From positions 1 through 64,000 of the forward strand of contig NZ_PXNS01000019.1 of assembly GCF_003045775.1 (NCBI RefSeq): a stretch of DNA of 64,000 nucleotides, read 5' to 3'. Of the stretch, positions 9,546 through 18,404 are shown in pieces. How positions within the stretch are numbered: position 1 is the first letter of the stretch; each line of letters opens with the position of its first letter. This DNA comes from Halomonas litopenaei (GTDB lineage Bacteria > Pseudomonadota > Gammaproteobacteria > Pseudomonadales > Halomonadaceae). The notes under the pieces were generated by a model that was given only the letters and a program-made list of their open reading frames with translations, had not been told where the DNA came from and did no database searches. The translations under genes and the position numbers were made by a program.

Positions 9546-10256
9546 TCACTGGATTCCCTGTTGGCGCATGCGATCGATGGCGTTTCGCCAGCGCGACAGG
9601 CGCGCCAGAGGATCCGCCCGCGATTGGGTGGTGCCACCCGCCCACAGGCCACTGCTGTTGAAGCTGAATAGCGGGTCCAGATCGGTGCGCAGGCTGGCAC
9701 GGGAAATGCCGGCGGCAATGTTGTCGAGAATCAGGGGCTCGGCGCCTGGCGTCTCGTAGTAGCCGAGCACCATATGGGCCTGGGTGATCTGGCTACGTCC
9801 CAGTCGAGCACGCACATAGATCATGCGCAACTTGCTGATGGGAATGCCGAGCTCCTTGAGGGTCACGTATTTGGCGATGGAGTAATCTTCGCAGTCGCCT
9901 GCGCCGCGTCCCAGCGATTCGATGGGAGTAGCCCAGTAGTCGCTCTGGCGCCAGATGGTGCGATCCTCGAGCCACTGCATCTTGCGATTGAAGAAGTCGT
10001 TGACGTCGCGCAGCTGAGTACGAAGGTCGGCGCCTCTCAGGCGATCGATCAGGTTGAGCCATTCGTCCAGGGCTCTTACCCCCTGACTGCCGTACTCGGC
10101 GCTCATGGCCGCGTGCATTCGCGCATGGTCGAGCGTCGCGTCCACCGGTGCAGGTGCCAGCACCAGGAAGGCGCCCAACAGGCTCGCAGATCCCCAGGCG
10201 AGCCAGGAAGGGGGGCGGCGGCGAGACGGGCGAGACAAGACGGCATCTGGGCTCAT
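9546..10256 (-). CDS. lapG: LapG-type periplasmic cysteine protease (BTLCP)
   Basis: The 236-residue protein has an N-terminal signal segment (hydrophobic core about 18-34, likely cleavage after PVDA) and a bacterial transglutaminase-like cysteine protease domain. The catalytic triad is visible: Cys122 in GAGDCEDY, His161 in QAHMVLGY and Asp178 in LILDN. Asp121 and Glu123 flanking the cysteine match the calcium-binding residues of known LapG. LapG cleaves LapA-type adhesins near a double-alanine site in their N-terminal retention module and releases them. I use the ATG at 10256; an in-frame TTG four codons upstream is possible, and neither has a strong ribosome-binding site. It lies 24 bp after the CDF transporter gene and directly before lapD. 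Confidence 0.92.
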   Translation of the reverse strand: MSPDAVLSRPSRRRPPSWLAWGSASLLGAFLVLAPAPVDATLDHARMHAAMSAEYGSQGVRALDEWLNLIDRLRGADLRTQLRDVNDFFNRKMQWLEDRTIWRQSDYWATPIESLGRGAGDCEDYSIAKYVTLKELGIPISKLRMIYVRARLGRSQITQAHMVLGYYETPGAEPLILDNIAAGISRASLRTDLDPLFSFNSSGLWAGGTTQSRADPLARLSRWRNAIDRMRQQGIQ

Positions 10257-10280
10257 GGCGAGTTCCAAGCCGGGCGGAGG

Positions 10281-11456
10281 TCAGGCCTTGCCGGGCCCTT
10301 GCCACAGCTTCAGTTGGCCTACCCAGGGCAGGGTGTCGAGGTCTCGGCACAATTGATGAGCCAAGTCATCGAGATCCCCATGATGGATATCAGAGTCAAC
10401 GTACAACGAAATGTCGATGCGGTCATCCAAATAGTGCAGATTCAGCGCCGTACGGTGTTGCCAGGCACGCTGATGCGACCAGCGTTCATCCAGCAGTTGC
10501 TCGATCTCCTCGCGCAGCGGCAAGCCCGGGCGCAGGCTGTGTTCGGTCTGTCCTTCGTCGTCCTCGGGGTCGATGTGGAAGGTGACATCCTTCAGGCGGG
10601 TGTGCGCTTCGCGTAGTTGTCGACTGACCGCATTACCGATCTCGTGGGCTTCGGACACCGTGACCCTGGGAGCGACCACGATATGCAGATCGAGCACGAC
10701 GTCGCTTCCGAGCTGGCGGGTGCGCAGATCGTGCACGCTCTTGACGCCCGGGACCGACTCCGCCAGCCGGCGCATCGCACGCTGCTCTTCGACCGGCAGG
10801 GCGGTGTCAATCAGCTCCCTGGAAGACTGCCACATCAGCCGTCCGCCGACCCAACCCACCATCAGGCCGACCACGATGGCGGCCACCGCGTCCATCCAGC
10901 CGACGCCGAACTGGCCGGCCACCAGGCCGACCAGCACCACCAGGGTAGACATGGCATCGGTGCGCGAGTGCCAGGCATTGGCCTCGAGCAGCGGTGAGTC
11001 GAAGCGGCGGGCGGCGCGCAAGGTGTAGTGGTAGATCGCTTCCTTGGCCAGCAGCGAGACCACGGCCACGGCGATGGCAACGAGGCCGGGTGCGGCGCTC
11101 GAAGACCGATCGAGCAGGCGCTCGACACTCGACCAGGCGATGGCACCAGCGACGAAGATCAGCACACTGCCGAGCCACAGTGTCGCCAGGGTCTCGATTC
11201 GGCCGTGGCCGTAGGGATGGTCGCGGTCGGGTTCCTGGCGGCCGTAGTGGGTGGCCGCCAGCACGAAGGCGTCGGTGACGATATCCGAAAAGGAGTGGAT
11301 GCCGTCGGCAATCAGGGCGGCCGACCCGACGATCACACCGGTCACCAGTTTGAGCACGCCGACGACAAGGTCCACGCCGGCGCCGATCAGGGTGACGCCC
11401 TGGGCCGTCCAGGCAAAGGCGTGTCTGGAGCGCCCCGGCTGGCTTTTCTGGCTCAC
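10281..11456 (-). CDS. Cation diffusion facilitator (CDF) metal exporter, FieF-like
   Basis: The 391-residue membrane protein is of the CDF family, proton-driven efflux pumps for Zn2+, Fe2+ and similar ions. Metal-site signatures are visible: 'ALIADGIHSFSDIVTD' in TM2 and 'HSRTDAMST' in TM5. A cytoplasmic C-terminal domain follows with 'VHDLRTRQLGSDVVLDLHI'. The C-terminus is longer than in E. coli FieF (about 300 aa), with about 90 extra residues. The chosen GTG at 11456 overlaps the upstream stop codon as GTGA, with GGAG about 12 bases before it, so it is probably translationally coupled. A longer ATG-initiated frame would overlap the upstream gene by 60 bp. Metal specificity cannot be read from the sequence. 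Confidence 0.85.
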   Translation of the reverse strand: MSQKSQPGRSRHAFAWTAQGVTLIGAGVDLVVGVLKLVTGVIVGSAALIADGIHSFSDIVTDAFVLAATHYGRQEPDRDHPYGHGRIETLATLWLGSVLIFVAGAIAWSSVERLLDRSSSAAPGLVAIAVAVVSLLAKEAIYHYTLRAARRFDSPLLEANAWHSRTDAMSTLVVLVGLVAGQFGVGWMDAVAAIVVGLMVGWVGGRLMWQSSRELIDTALPVEEQRAMRRLAESVPGVKSVHDLRTRQLGSDVVLDLHIVVAPRVTVSEAHEIGNAVSRQLREAHTRLKDVTFHIDPEDDEGQTEHSLRPGLPLREEIEQLLDERWSHQRAWQHRTALNLHYLDDRIDISLYVDSDIHHGDLDDLAHQLCRDLDTLPWVGQLKLWQGPGKA

Positions 11457-12622
11457 GACGAAGGCTCGCTCCGCGCGCAGTTGATGACAGGGTTGGCGTA
11501 CTGGGCCAGCCACCAGGATCTGAGGTCTTCCGGGACTTCGGAAAGACGTTGCGCGAACCGATCGCGGTCGGCCTCTGACACCTCGGACAGGTCCACCAGC
11601 TCAGGATGGCTGCCCAGGGCCTCCAGCGCCAGATGGTGGCTGGGAAAGAGGTGATAGCCGCTCAGCACCTGGCGGTCGATCTCGGCAGCGACCGCTTCCG
11701 GCGTATCGAAGCTGCGATCGATCGGCGTGCCGAAGCGCAGATGAACACGCCCCTTGTGGCCGGTGATGCCGGCGACGATGGAGCTGATGTCCTCGAACTC
11801 GCTCTTGTTGTAGCTGCCGTCTTCACTGACGGCTTTCAGCTCCCTGGCCTTCTGCACGTCGCAGGGGTCGTACTCGTAGCTGATCGATACCGGCACCAGG
11901 CGCAGGGCTTCAATGCCTTCCCCGAGCGGCGCATGACGGTTGTCGGCACGGTGGGCCATGGTCATCATCTTGATGATCGCGGGGTCGGTACGATCGATGC
12001 CGTCCTTGGCCCGGCCTTCGCGCTGGGCCATCCAGATCGAATGATTGTCGTCCTGAATGGAGTGGCGGATGTAGCTCGACAGCTTGTGGTAGGCCTGCAG
12101 CATGGCGCGCTTGCCGCGAGCACTGCGCGGCACGATGAAGCTCTTGTTGAGCCGCATCAGATCGGTGACGTAGGGCTTCTTGAGCAGATTGTCACCGATG
12201 GCAATGCGCACGGTGTTGCGGCCGGCGAGGTACAGCGCATAGTTGACGAAGGCCGGATCCAGCGAGATATCGCGATGGTTGCCGATAAACAGGTAGGCGG
12301 TATTGGGGTCCAGACGATCGAGGCCGTCGACGCGAAAGTCGTCGGTGGAGGTCTTCAGCATGCGCTGCATGTAGGCCGCGATGCGTTGCTGAAACGCCGT
12401 CACGCTGGTGACGTCGCGTGTCTCGCGCTTGATCGCCCAGCTGGCCAGCGTGCGTGACAGACGGGGCATCATGCGGGAAAGGCGCGGCAGCCGGTAGCGG
12501 GTCAGGGCGCTCAACAGCTCCGGGTCCTCTGCCAGGCGAGTCAGGGTCGTCGCCACCTCGTCGTCCTGATAGGGGCGAATATCGTGCCAGGGATCCTGCG
12601 GGGCATCGGATGTCGAAGTCAT
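11453..12622 (-). CDS. 1-acyl-glycerol-3-phosphate acyltransferase family protein (PlsC-like)
   Basis: The 389-residue protein has the glycerolipid acyltransferase signature 'FIGNHRDISLDPAF' near residue 115 (catalytic His and Asp) and a downstream 'FIVPRSARGKRAM' acceptor-type motif. It is longer than PlsC (about 245 aa) and belongs to a large cytosolic or peripheral acyltransferase subgroup found in pseudomonads and halomonads. It presumably transfers an acyl group to a lipid or lysolipid; the substrate is unknown. Its start overlaps the rdgC stop by 4 bp and its stop overlaps the CDF start, so the three genes form one transcription unit. Confidence 0.8.
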   Translation of the reverse strand: MTSTSDAPQDPWHDIRPYQDDEVATTLTRLAEDPELLSALTRYRLPRLSRMMPRLSRTLASWAIKRETRDVTSVTAFQQRIAAYMQRMLKTSTDDFRVDGLDRLDPNTAYLFIGNHRDISLDPAFVNYALYLAGRNTVRIAIGDNLLKKPYVTDLMRLNKSFIVPRSARGKRAMLQAYHKLSSYIRHSIQDDNHSIWMAQREGRAKDGIDRTDPAIIKMMTMAHRADNRHAPLGEGIEALRLVPVSISYEYDPCDVQKARELKAVSEDGSYNKSEFEDISSIVAGITGHKGRVHLRFGTPIDRSFDTPEAVAAEIDRQVLSGYHLFPSHHLALEALGSHPELVDLSEVSEADRDRFAQRLSEVPEDLRSWWLAQYANPVINCARSEPSS

Positions 12623-13569
12623 GGTGTCGTCGCAGTGAGGTCAGTAGCCGAAACAGAAGAACTCTGGGCTTCGCCGCCCAGCCAATCGATCAGGCGGTCG
12701 ACGCTTTCACCCAGGGTCTGGGCCATCAGAATGAAGTCGGTTTCCATGCGCAGCACGGCATCGTCGCCGTCATCTGCCTGGTTGGCTTCGTCGATCAAGG
12801 CGTCATCGAAGGCCAGTGACTTGACCGCCAGGTCGTCGTGGAGCACGAAACGCAGGCGCCCCTCCATGCCCAGCGCCAGCTTGCTGGCCTGTCGGCCGCT
12901 TTCGAGCAGTTGCTGAATGTCGTCGCCGTCGAGGTCCACCTGGCGCGCCTTGAGCACGCCGTCGTCGCCCTTGGCCTTGAGTTCGACCTGGTCGCCGAGC
13001 AGCATGTCGGCGGGGCGCGAGGAGGCGTCGTTGAGCCAGGTGGTCATGGCGCGAATCGGCAGTGTCTGGGCCGAGAGCGGCGTTACCTTGAGGCTTCCCA
13101 GGGACTCGCGCAACAGATCCAGCAGCTCTTCGGCGCGCTTTCGGCTGGAGCTGTTGACGGCGATCAAGTTTCGCCGGGTATCCCACCAGAGGTCAGTCTT
13201 CTGGCTGCGTACGAAGGCCCTGGGCAACAGTTCCTCGTAGACCTGCTCCTTGATTGCCTGCTTTTCCTGGCGGCGTAGCTTGCGGCTTTCCTGGGTCTCG
13301 ATGACCTCGACGCGCTCGTCGACTTCTTCGCGGACCACCGAAGCGGGCAGGATGCGCTCCTGGCGCAGGGCGGTCATCAGGCGCTGGCCCTGCAGCTCGT
13401 GGAGATAGCGATCGCTACCCCGTCCGGCAGGCGTCGTCCAGCCGATGCGGCGGGCTTCGGTGCCACCGAGCGGGCGGAAAGCCTGTTCGGCGAGGGCCGT
13501 CTCCAGCTGCTCGCTGTCCAGGGTGCTGGCGTCGTGCAGACGGTAGAGGTGCAAGTGCTTGAACCACAT
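12619..13569 (-). CDS. rdgC: Recombination-associated protein RdgC
   Basis: The 316-residue protein matches RdgC over its full length (E. coli about 303 aa), starting 'MWFKHLHLYRLHD' with 'PRAFVRSQKTDLWWD' in the middle. RdgC forms a ring dimer that binds double-stranded DNA without sequence specificity and limits RecA loading. It is the first gene of the minus-strand operon that ends in lapG-lapD. The promoter should lie in 13570-13778, shared with the divergent thioesterase gene. Confidence 0.93.
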   Translation of the reverse strand: MWFKHLHLYRLHDASTLDSEQLETALAEQAFRPLGGTEARRIGWTTPAGRGSDRYLHELQGQRLMTALRQERILPASVVREEVDERVEVIETQESRKLRRQEKQAIKEQVYEELLPRAFVRSQKTDLWWDTRRNLIAVNSSSRKRAEELLDLLRESLGSLKVTPLSAQTLPIRAMTTWLNDASSRPADMLLGDQVELKAKGDDGVLKARQVDLDGDDIQQLLESGRQASKLALGMEGRLRFVLHDDLAVKSLAFDDALIDEANQADDGDDAVLRMETDFILMAQTLGESVDRLIDWLGGEAQSSSVSATDLTATTP

Positions 13570-13778
13570 GGAGCAATTCTCGGGTCAAAAAGGAGGCACA
13601 TTATGGCGAATGGTCCCTTCGGGTGCCAGTTGCCAGCCATCGCAATGGTCGATTGAACAGGGTTGCGGCCAAGCCTAGCAGGCTGCGTCGCCCGCGCCCG
13701 TCCCTCTTTGGTGACAGTGTTGCCACTTTGCCCGCTCGAGGTCAGAATCAAACAGTAGTTTAAATGAGGAGCAATGAC

Positions 13779-14198
13779 ATGGAAGACGCTATCAGCACCA
13801 CTTCGCTGAAGGTTCGTGGCTACCACCTGGACGGGTATGGCCACGTCAATCACGCCCGTTACCTGGAGTTCATGGAGGAAGGGCGCTGGGACTATTTCGA
13901 CAAGCATCCGGCGCTGATGTCTCGCCTGGGAAAGGGAGATGTCGCCTTCGTCGCGGTCAATCTCAATATCGACTATCGCCAGGCGGCGGTGGCCGGTGAC
14001 GAGCTGGACATTTCCACCCGCCTGTCGGCCCTGGGGGGGCGCAGCGCCAAGATGCGCCACGAGATCCTGCGCCGCCGCGATGGAGCCCTGGTGGCTCGCG
14101 CCGAGCTGACCTTCGTGCTGCTGGACGTGGCCAGCAACAGTGCGGTGGCGATCGAGGGTGAGCTGCGTGATGCCCTGGCGCCGCTGGTGGTGTCATGA
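13779..14198 (+). CDS. Acyl-CoA thioesterase, hotdog fold (YbgC/4HBT family)
   Basis: The 139-residue single-domain hotdog thioesterase has the active-site segment 'YHLDGYGHVNHARYLEF', where the Asp and the 'HVNHARY' helix are typical of 4-hydroxybenzoyl-CoA thioesterase-like enzymes. It probably hydrolyses acyl-CoA. GAGGAG lies 7 bases before the ATG at 13779; the in-frame ATG at 13764 would overlap that site and is rejected as the start. It is divergent from rdgC. Substrate range is unknown. Confidence 0.85.
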   Translation: MEDAISTTSLKVRGYHLDGYGHVNHARYLEFMEEGRWDYFDKHPALMSRLGKGDVAFVAVNLNIDYRQAAVAGDELDISTRLSALGGRSAKMRHEILRRRDGALVARAELTFVLLDVASNSAVAIEGELRDALAPLVVS

Positions 14199-14340
14199 CG
14201 GCAGCGGTCAAGGCGCCGCACACAACGACAGACGCTGCGCGGAAGGCCCCAAGGGTGGTATGCTAGGTCGCTGTATTTGTGCGCCTTGTCACGGCTGCGT
14301 GACGCGCCTACCTGTTGCTGTGCAAAGGACTTGACGACCC

Positions 14341-17094
14341 ATGGGTGACATCGCCAGAGAGATTCTGCCAGTCAATATCGAGGACGAGCTGAAGCAGTCG
14401 TACCTCGATTACGCGATGAGCGTGATCATCGGCCGAGCGCTGCCGGACGTGCGCGATGGCCTGAAGCCGGTTCATCGGCGTGTGCTGTTTGCGATGCACG
14501 AGCTGGGTAACGACTGGAACAAGCCATACAAGAAGTCCGCCCGTGTGGTGGGTGACGTGATCGGTAAGTACCACCCCCACGGCGACAGTGCGGTGTACGA
14601 CACCATCGTGCGTATGGCCCAGGACTTCTCGATGCGCCACGTGCTGGTCGATGGCCAGGGCAACTTCGGCTCCATCGACGGCGACAACGCCGCCGCCATG
14701 CGTTACACCGAGGTGCGCATGGCGCGCCTGGCCCACGAGCTGCTGGCCGATCTCGAGAAGGATACTGTCGACTGGGTCGACAACTACGACGGTACCGAGC
14801 GGATCCCCGACGTGCTGCCGACCAAGGTGCCGAACCTGCTGGTCAACGGCTCCTCGGGCATCGCCGTGGGCATGGCGACCAATATCCCGCCCCACAACAT
14901 GAACGAGATCATCAACGCCTGCCTGGCGCTAGTCGACGACTACACCCTGAGCGTCGATGATCTGATGGAGCATGTGCCGGGGCCCGACTTCCCCACCGGC
15001 GGTATCATCAACGGCCGCGCGGGCATTCTCGAGGCCTATCGTACCGGCCGCGGGCGCATCTATATACGCGCCAAGCACACCATCGAACACGACGACAAGT
15101 CCGGCCGTGACCACATCATCGTCACCGAGCTGCCTTACCAGGTGAACAAGGCGCGGCTGATCGAGAAGATCGCCGAGCTGGTCAAGGACAAGAAGATCGA
15201 GGGAATCGCCGAGTTGCGCGACGAGTCCGACAAGGACGGTCTGCGGGTGGTGATCGAGGTCAAGCGCGGCGAGAGTGGCGAGGTGGTGGTGAACAACCTG
15301 TTCGCCCAGACCCAGCTGCAGAATGTCTTCGGCATCAATATGGTGGCGCTGGAGGACGGCGAGCCGAAGACCATGAACCTCAAGCAGGTGCTCGAGGCCT
15401 TCATTCGCCACCGTCGCGAGGTGGTCACCCGGCGCACCCTGTTCGAACTGAAGAAGGCGCGTGAGCGCGGCCACATCCTCGAAGGCTTGGCGGTGGCGAT
15501 CTCCAACATCGACGAGGTGATCGAGCTGATCAAGGCCTCGCCGAATGCTGCCGAAGCCAAGGAAAAGCTGTTGGCCAAGTCCTGGCAGCCCGGCCAGGTC
15601 ACCGGCATGCTGGAGCGCGCCGGCGCCACCTCGTGCAAGCCCGAAGACCTGGAAGAAGGCTTTGGTCTGGACCAGGCGGGAGGCGAGTACCGTCTGTCGC
15701 CGGCCCAGGCCCAGGCCATCCTCGAGCTGCGCCTGCACCGCTTGACCGGCCTCGAGACCGAGAAGCTGCTCGACGAGTATCTGTCGATCCTCGAGAAGAT
15801 CGCTGAGCTGATGGCCATCCTGGCCTCCGCCGATCGCCTGCTCGAGGTGATTCGCGAAGAGCTGATCGCGGTGCGCGATCAGTTCGCCGACGAGCGTCGT
15901 ACCGACATTCAGGCAAGCCACCTGGACCTGTCCATCGAGGACCTGATCGCCGAGGAAGACATGGTGGTCACGGTGTCCCGCTCGGGTTACGCCAAGACCC
16001 AGCCGTTGTCGGACTATCAGGCCCAGCGTCGTGGTGGTCGTGGCAAGTCGGCCACCGCGATGAAGGATGAGGATGTCATCGAGCACCTGTTGGTGGCCTC
16101 GACCCACGACACCGTGCTGCTGTTCTCCAATCGCGGCAAGGTCTACTGGCTCAAGGTCTACGAGATGCCTGCGGCCAGTCGCGGGTCCCGTGGCAAGCCG
16201 CTGGTCAACCTGCTGCCGCTGGAAGAAGGCGAGTCGATCAACGCCATCATGCCGGTCAAGGACTATGATCCGGACTGCTACATCTTCTTTGCCACCGCCC
16301 GGGGCACGGTCAAGCGCACCAGCCTCGAGCAGTTCTCGCGTCCGCGCAGCGTTGGCCTGATCGCCATCGACCTGGAGGAGGGCGATCGCCTGGTGGGCGC
16401 CGCCATTACCTCCGGCAGCGACCACGCCATGCTGCTGTCGTCCAACGGCAAGGCGATCCGCTTCGAGGAGTCCCAGGTCCGTGCCATGGGCCGTACCGCG
16501 CGCGGTGTGCGTGGCATGCGACTGCTCGATGGCGCCGAGGTGATCAGCCTGATCATCCCGCAGAGCCTCGAGATCGATGCCGACGCCGAGGGCGGTGAGC
16601 GTGGCGAGGCCGGTGATGTCGACGCCAGCGGTGACAACGGCCAGATCTATATCCTCACCGGCAGCGAAAACGGCTACGGCAAGCGTACCCGTCTCGAGGA
16701 GTTCCCGCTGCGCGGTCGTGGCGGCCAGGGCGTGATCGCGATGCAGACCAGCGCCCGCAATGGCGCCATGGTGGCGGCGATGCAGGTCTGTTCCAGCGAT
16801 GAGATGATGCTGATCACCGATCGCGGCACCCTGGTGCGCACCCGGGTCGAGGAAGTCTCGATCAGTTCGCGCAACACCCAGGGCGTCACCCTGATCCGCC
16901 TCGGCGAGGCCGAGGCGCTGGTCAAGACCGTGCGTATCCAGGAGCTTGAAGGCGACGACGAGCTCGATGCCGAGGGCGAAGAAGGTAGTGAGGACGCCGT
17001 CGAGAACTCGGCAGATGACGCCGCCGAGGGTGGCAGCGCCGAACCGGGCGACGACAGCGCGGCCGACGACAGCAACACCGACAATAACGACTGA
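14341..17094 (+). CDS. gyrA: DNA gyrase subunit A
   Basis: The 917-residue GyrA (E. coli 875) forms the A2B2 gyrase with GyrB and introduces negative supercoils. The catalytic Tyr122 is in 'AAMRYTEVRMA'. The quinolone region carries Ser83 and Asp87 in 'HGDSAVYDT', the wild-type (susceptible) residues. The GyrA box 'QRRGGRGK' lies near residue 560 in the DNA-wrapping C-terminal domain, followed by the other beta-pinwheel blades. The last 40 or so residues are a low-complexity acidic tail rich in Glu, Asp, Ala and Ser. serC follows after 103 bp with two hairpins between. Confidence 0.98.
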   Translation: MGDIAREILPVNIEDELKQSYLDYAMSVIIGRALPDVRDGLKPVHRRVLFAMHELGNDWNKPYKKSARVVGDVIGKYHPHGDSAVYDTIVRMAQDFSMRHVLVDGQGNFGSIDGDNAAAMRYTEVRMARLAHELLADLEKDTVDWVDNYDGTERIPDVLPTKVPNLLVNGSSGIAVGMATNIPPHNMNEIINACLALVDDYTLSVDDLMEHVPGPDFPTGGIINGRAGILEAYRTGRGRIYIRAKHTIEHDDKSGRDHIIVTELPYQVNKARLIEKIAELVKDKKIEGIAELRDESDKDGLRVVIEVKRGESGEVVVNNLFAQTQLQNVFGINMVALEDGEPKTMNLKQVLEAFIRHRREVVTRRTLFELKKARERGHILEGLAVAISNIDEVIELIKASPNAAEAKEKLLAKSWQPGQVTGMLERAGATSCKPEDLEEGFGLDQAGGEYRLSPAQAQAILELRLHRLTGLETEKLLDEYLSILEKIAELMAILASADRLLEVIREELIAVRDQFADERRTDIQASHLDLSIEDLIAEEDMVVTVSRSGYAKTQPLSDYQAQRRGGRGKSATAMKDEDVIEHLLVASTHDTVLLFSNRGKVYWLKVYEMPAASRGSRGKPLVNLLPLEEGESINAIMPVKDYDPDCYIFFATARGTVKRTSLEQFSRPRSVGLIAIDLEEGDRLVGAAITSGSDHAMLLSSNGKAIRFEESQVRAMGRTARGVRGMRLLDGAEVISLIIPQSLEIDADAEGGERGEAGDVDASGDNGQIYILTGSENGYGKRTRLEEFPLRGRGGQGVIAMQTSARNGAMVAAMQVCSSDEMMLITDRGTLVRTRVEEVSISSRNTQGVTLIRLGEAEALVKTVRIQELEGDDELDAEGEEGSEDAVENSADDAAEGGSAEPGDDSAADDSNTDNND

Positions 17095-17102
17095 TCCGGG
17101 GT

Positions 17103-17172
17103 GCCACGGTGTCCGCGATGGACGCCGTGGCCCACCTATATAGTGACTGGCGGGCGTCGCCGGACGCCTGCC
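17103..17172 (+). terminator. Two consecutive hairpins between gyrA and serC
   Basis: The first hairpin pairs 17103-17114 with 17120-17131 (12 bp including one G-T wobble, loop GCGAT). The second pairs 17149-17158 with 17163-17172 (10 bp, loop GCCG). Neither has a T-run. They may partly terminate gyrA mRNA or separate it from serC; a TATATA element lies between them. Confidence 0.45.
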
Positions 17173-17197
17173 CTTGACGATCAATCGCCAGGACACC

Positions 17198-18301
17198 ATG
17201 ACACGCCACTACAATTTCTGCGCGGGCCCCGCCGCGCTGCCTACCGCAGTACTCGAACGCGCCCAGCGCGAGATGCTGGACTATCAGGGCCGTGGGCTCT
17301 CGGTGATGGAGATGAGCCACCGCTCCAGCGAGTACGTGGCCATCGCCGAGCGCGCCGAGGCCGACCTGCGTGAACTGCTCGCCGTGCCCGACAACTATCG
17401 GGTGCTGTTCACCCAGGGTGGTGCCACCCAGCAGTTTGCCGCGGTGCCCATGAACCTGCTTGGCCGCGGCGGCCGGGCCAACTTCATCGAGACCGGTATC
17501 TGGGGCAACAAGGCGATCAAGGAGGCGCGGCATCTATTCGGCAGCGCCCACATTGCCGCTTCAAGCGCCGAGAATGGCCATGTCGAAGCACCGCAGCAGG
17601 CTGATATCGCGCTGTCCGACGACGCCGCCTACCTCCACGTGACCCCCAACGAGACCATCGGTGGTCTGGCACTGGACTTTGTGCCCGTGGCGCGGCGCGG
17701 CGACGGGGTAGAGGTGCCGCTGGTGGCGGATCTTTCCTCGACCATTCTGTCTGAGCCGCTGGACGTCTCGCGCTTCGGTGTGATCTACGCTGGCGCCCAG
17801 AAGAACATCGGGCCGGCCGGGCTGGTGCTGGTGATCGTGCGTGATGATCTGCTCGACCAGGCGGTGAGCGAGATGCCGTCCTTGTTCAGCTATCGTCAGT
17901 TGGCCGAGGCAGGGTCGATGATCAACACGCCGGCCACCTATAGCTGGTACCTGGCGGGCCTGGTGTTCGACTGGCTCAAGCGCGACGTCGGGGGTCTCGA
18001 GGCGATGGCCGAGATCAATGACCGCAAGGCGGCCAAGCTCTACGAGGCCATCGACCGCAGCGACTTCTATTCCAACCCCATCGCGGTGCGTAATCGCTCG
18101 AAGATGAACGTGCCCTTCGTGCTGGCCGACAGCGCCCTGGATAACGCCTTCCTGGAAGAGGCGGAGGCGGCGGGGCTTTTGAATCTCAAGGGCCATCGCA
18201 GCGTCGGCGGTATGCGCGCAAGCCTCTATAACGCGGTGCCTGAGTCCGCGGTGGACGCCCTGGTGGCGTTCATGGGCGATTTCGAGAAGCGGCGCGGCTG
18301 A
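17198..18301 (+). CDS. serC: Phosphoserine aminotransferase
   Basis: The 367-residue class V aminotransferase (E. coli 362) has the PLP lysine at about Lys202 in 'YAGAQKNIGPAG' and the N-terminal signature 'YNFCAGPAALP'. It converts 3-phosphohydroxypyruvate to phosphoserine in serine synthesis and also serves pyridoxal phosphate synthesis. The ATG at 17198 with AGGA just upstream is preferred over an upstream in-frame TTG at 17174. serC-pheA-tyrA/aroA-cmk-rpsA is a classical gammaproteobacterial supra-operon linking serine and aromatic synthesis. Confidence 0.96.
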   Translation: MTRHYNFCAGPAALPTAVLERAQREMLDYQGRGLSVMEMSHRSSEYVAIAERAEADLRELLAVPDNYRVLFTQGGATQQFAAVPMNLLGRGGRANFIETGIWGNKAIKEARHLFGSAHIAASSAENGHVEAPQQADIALSDDAAYLHVTPNETIGGLALDFVPVARRGDGVEVPLVADLSSTILSEPLDVSRFGVIYAGAQKNIGPAGLVLVIVRDDLLDQAVSEMPSLFSYRQLAEAGSMINTPATYSWYLAGLVFDWLKRDVGGLEAMAEINDRKAAKLYEAIDRSDFYSNPIAVRNRSKMNVPFVLADSALDNAFLEEAEAAGLLNLKGHRSVGGMRASLYNAVPESAVDALVAFMGDFEKRRG

Positions 18302-18404
18302 GGTTCGTGCGAGAGCTGGCGCACCCAAGTAAAGAGGTGGCGGGGCCAGGTTTCGCCAGCCATGCGTCAACGCCCGGTCACGGGGCGTTACAAGGAGACA
18401 ACCC

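Noticed and set aside
14929..17199. 756-codon open frame antisense to gyrA, and similar long frames opposite ppsA (47568-49880) and acnB (61197-63173)
   Set aside because: They are codon-phase shadows of highly conserved genes; the translated sequences are low-complexity His/Gln/Leu-rich and match no family.
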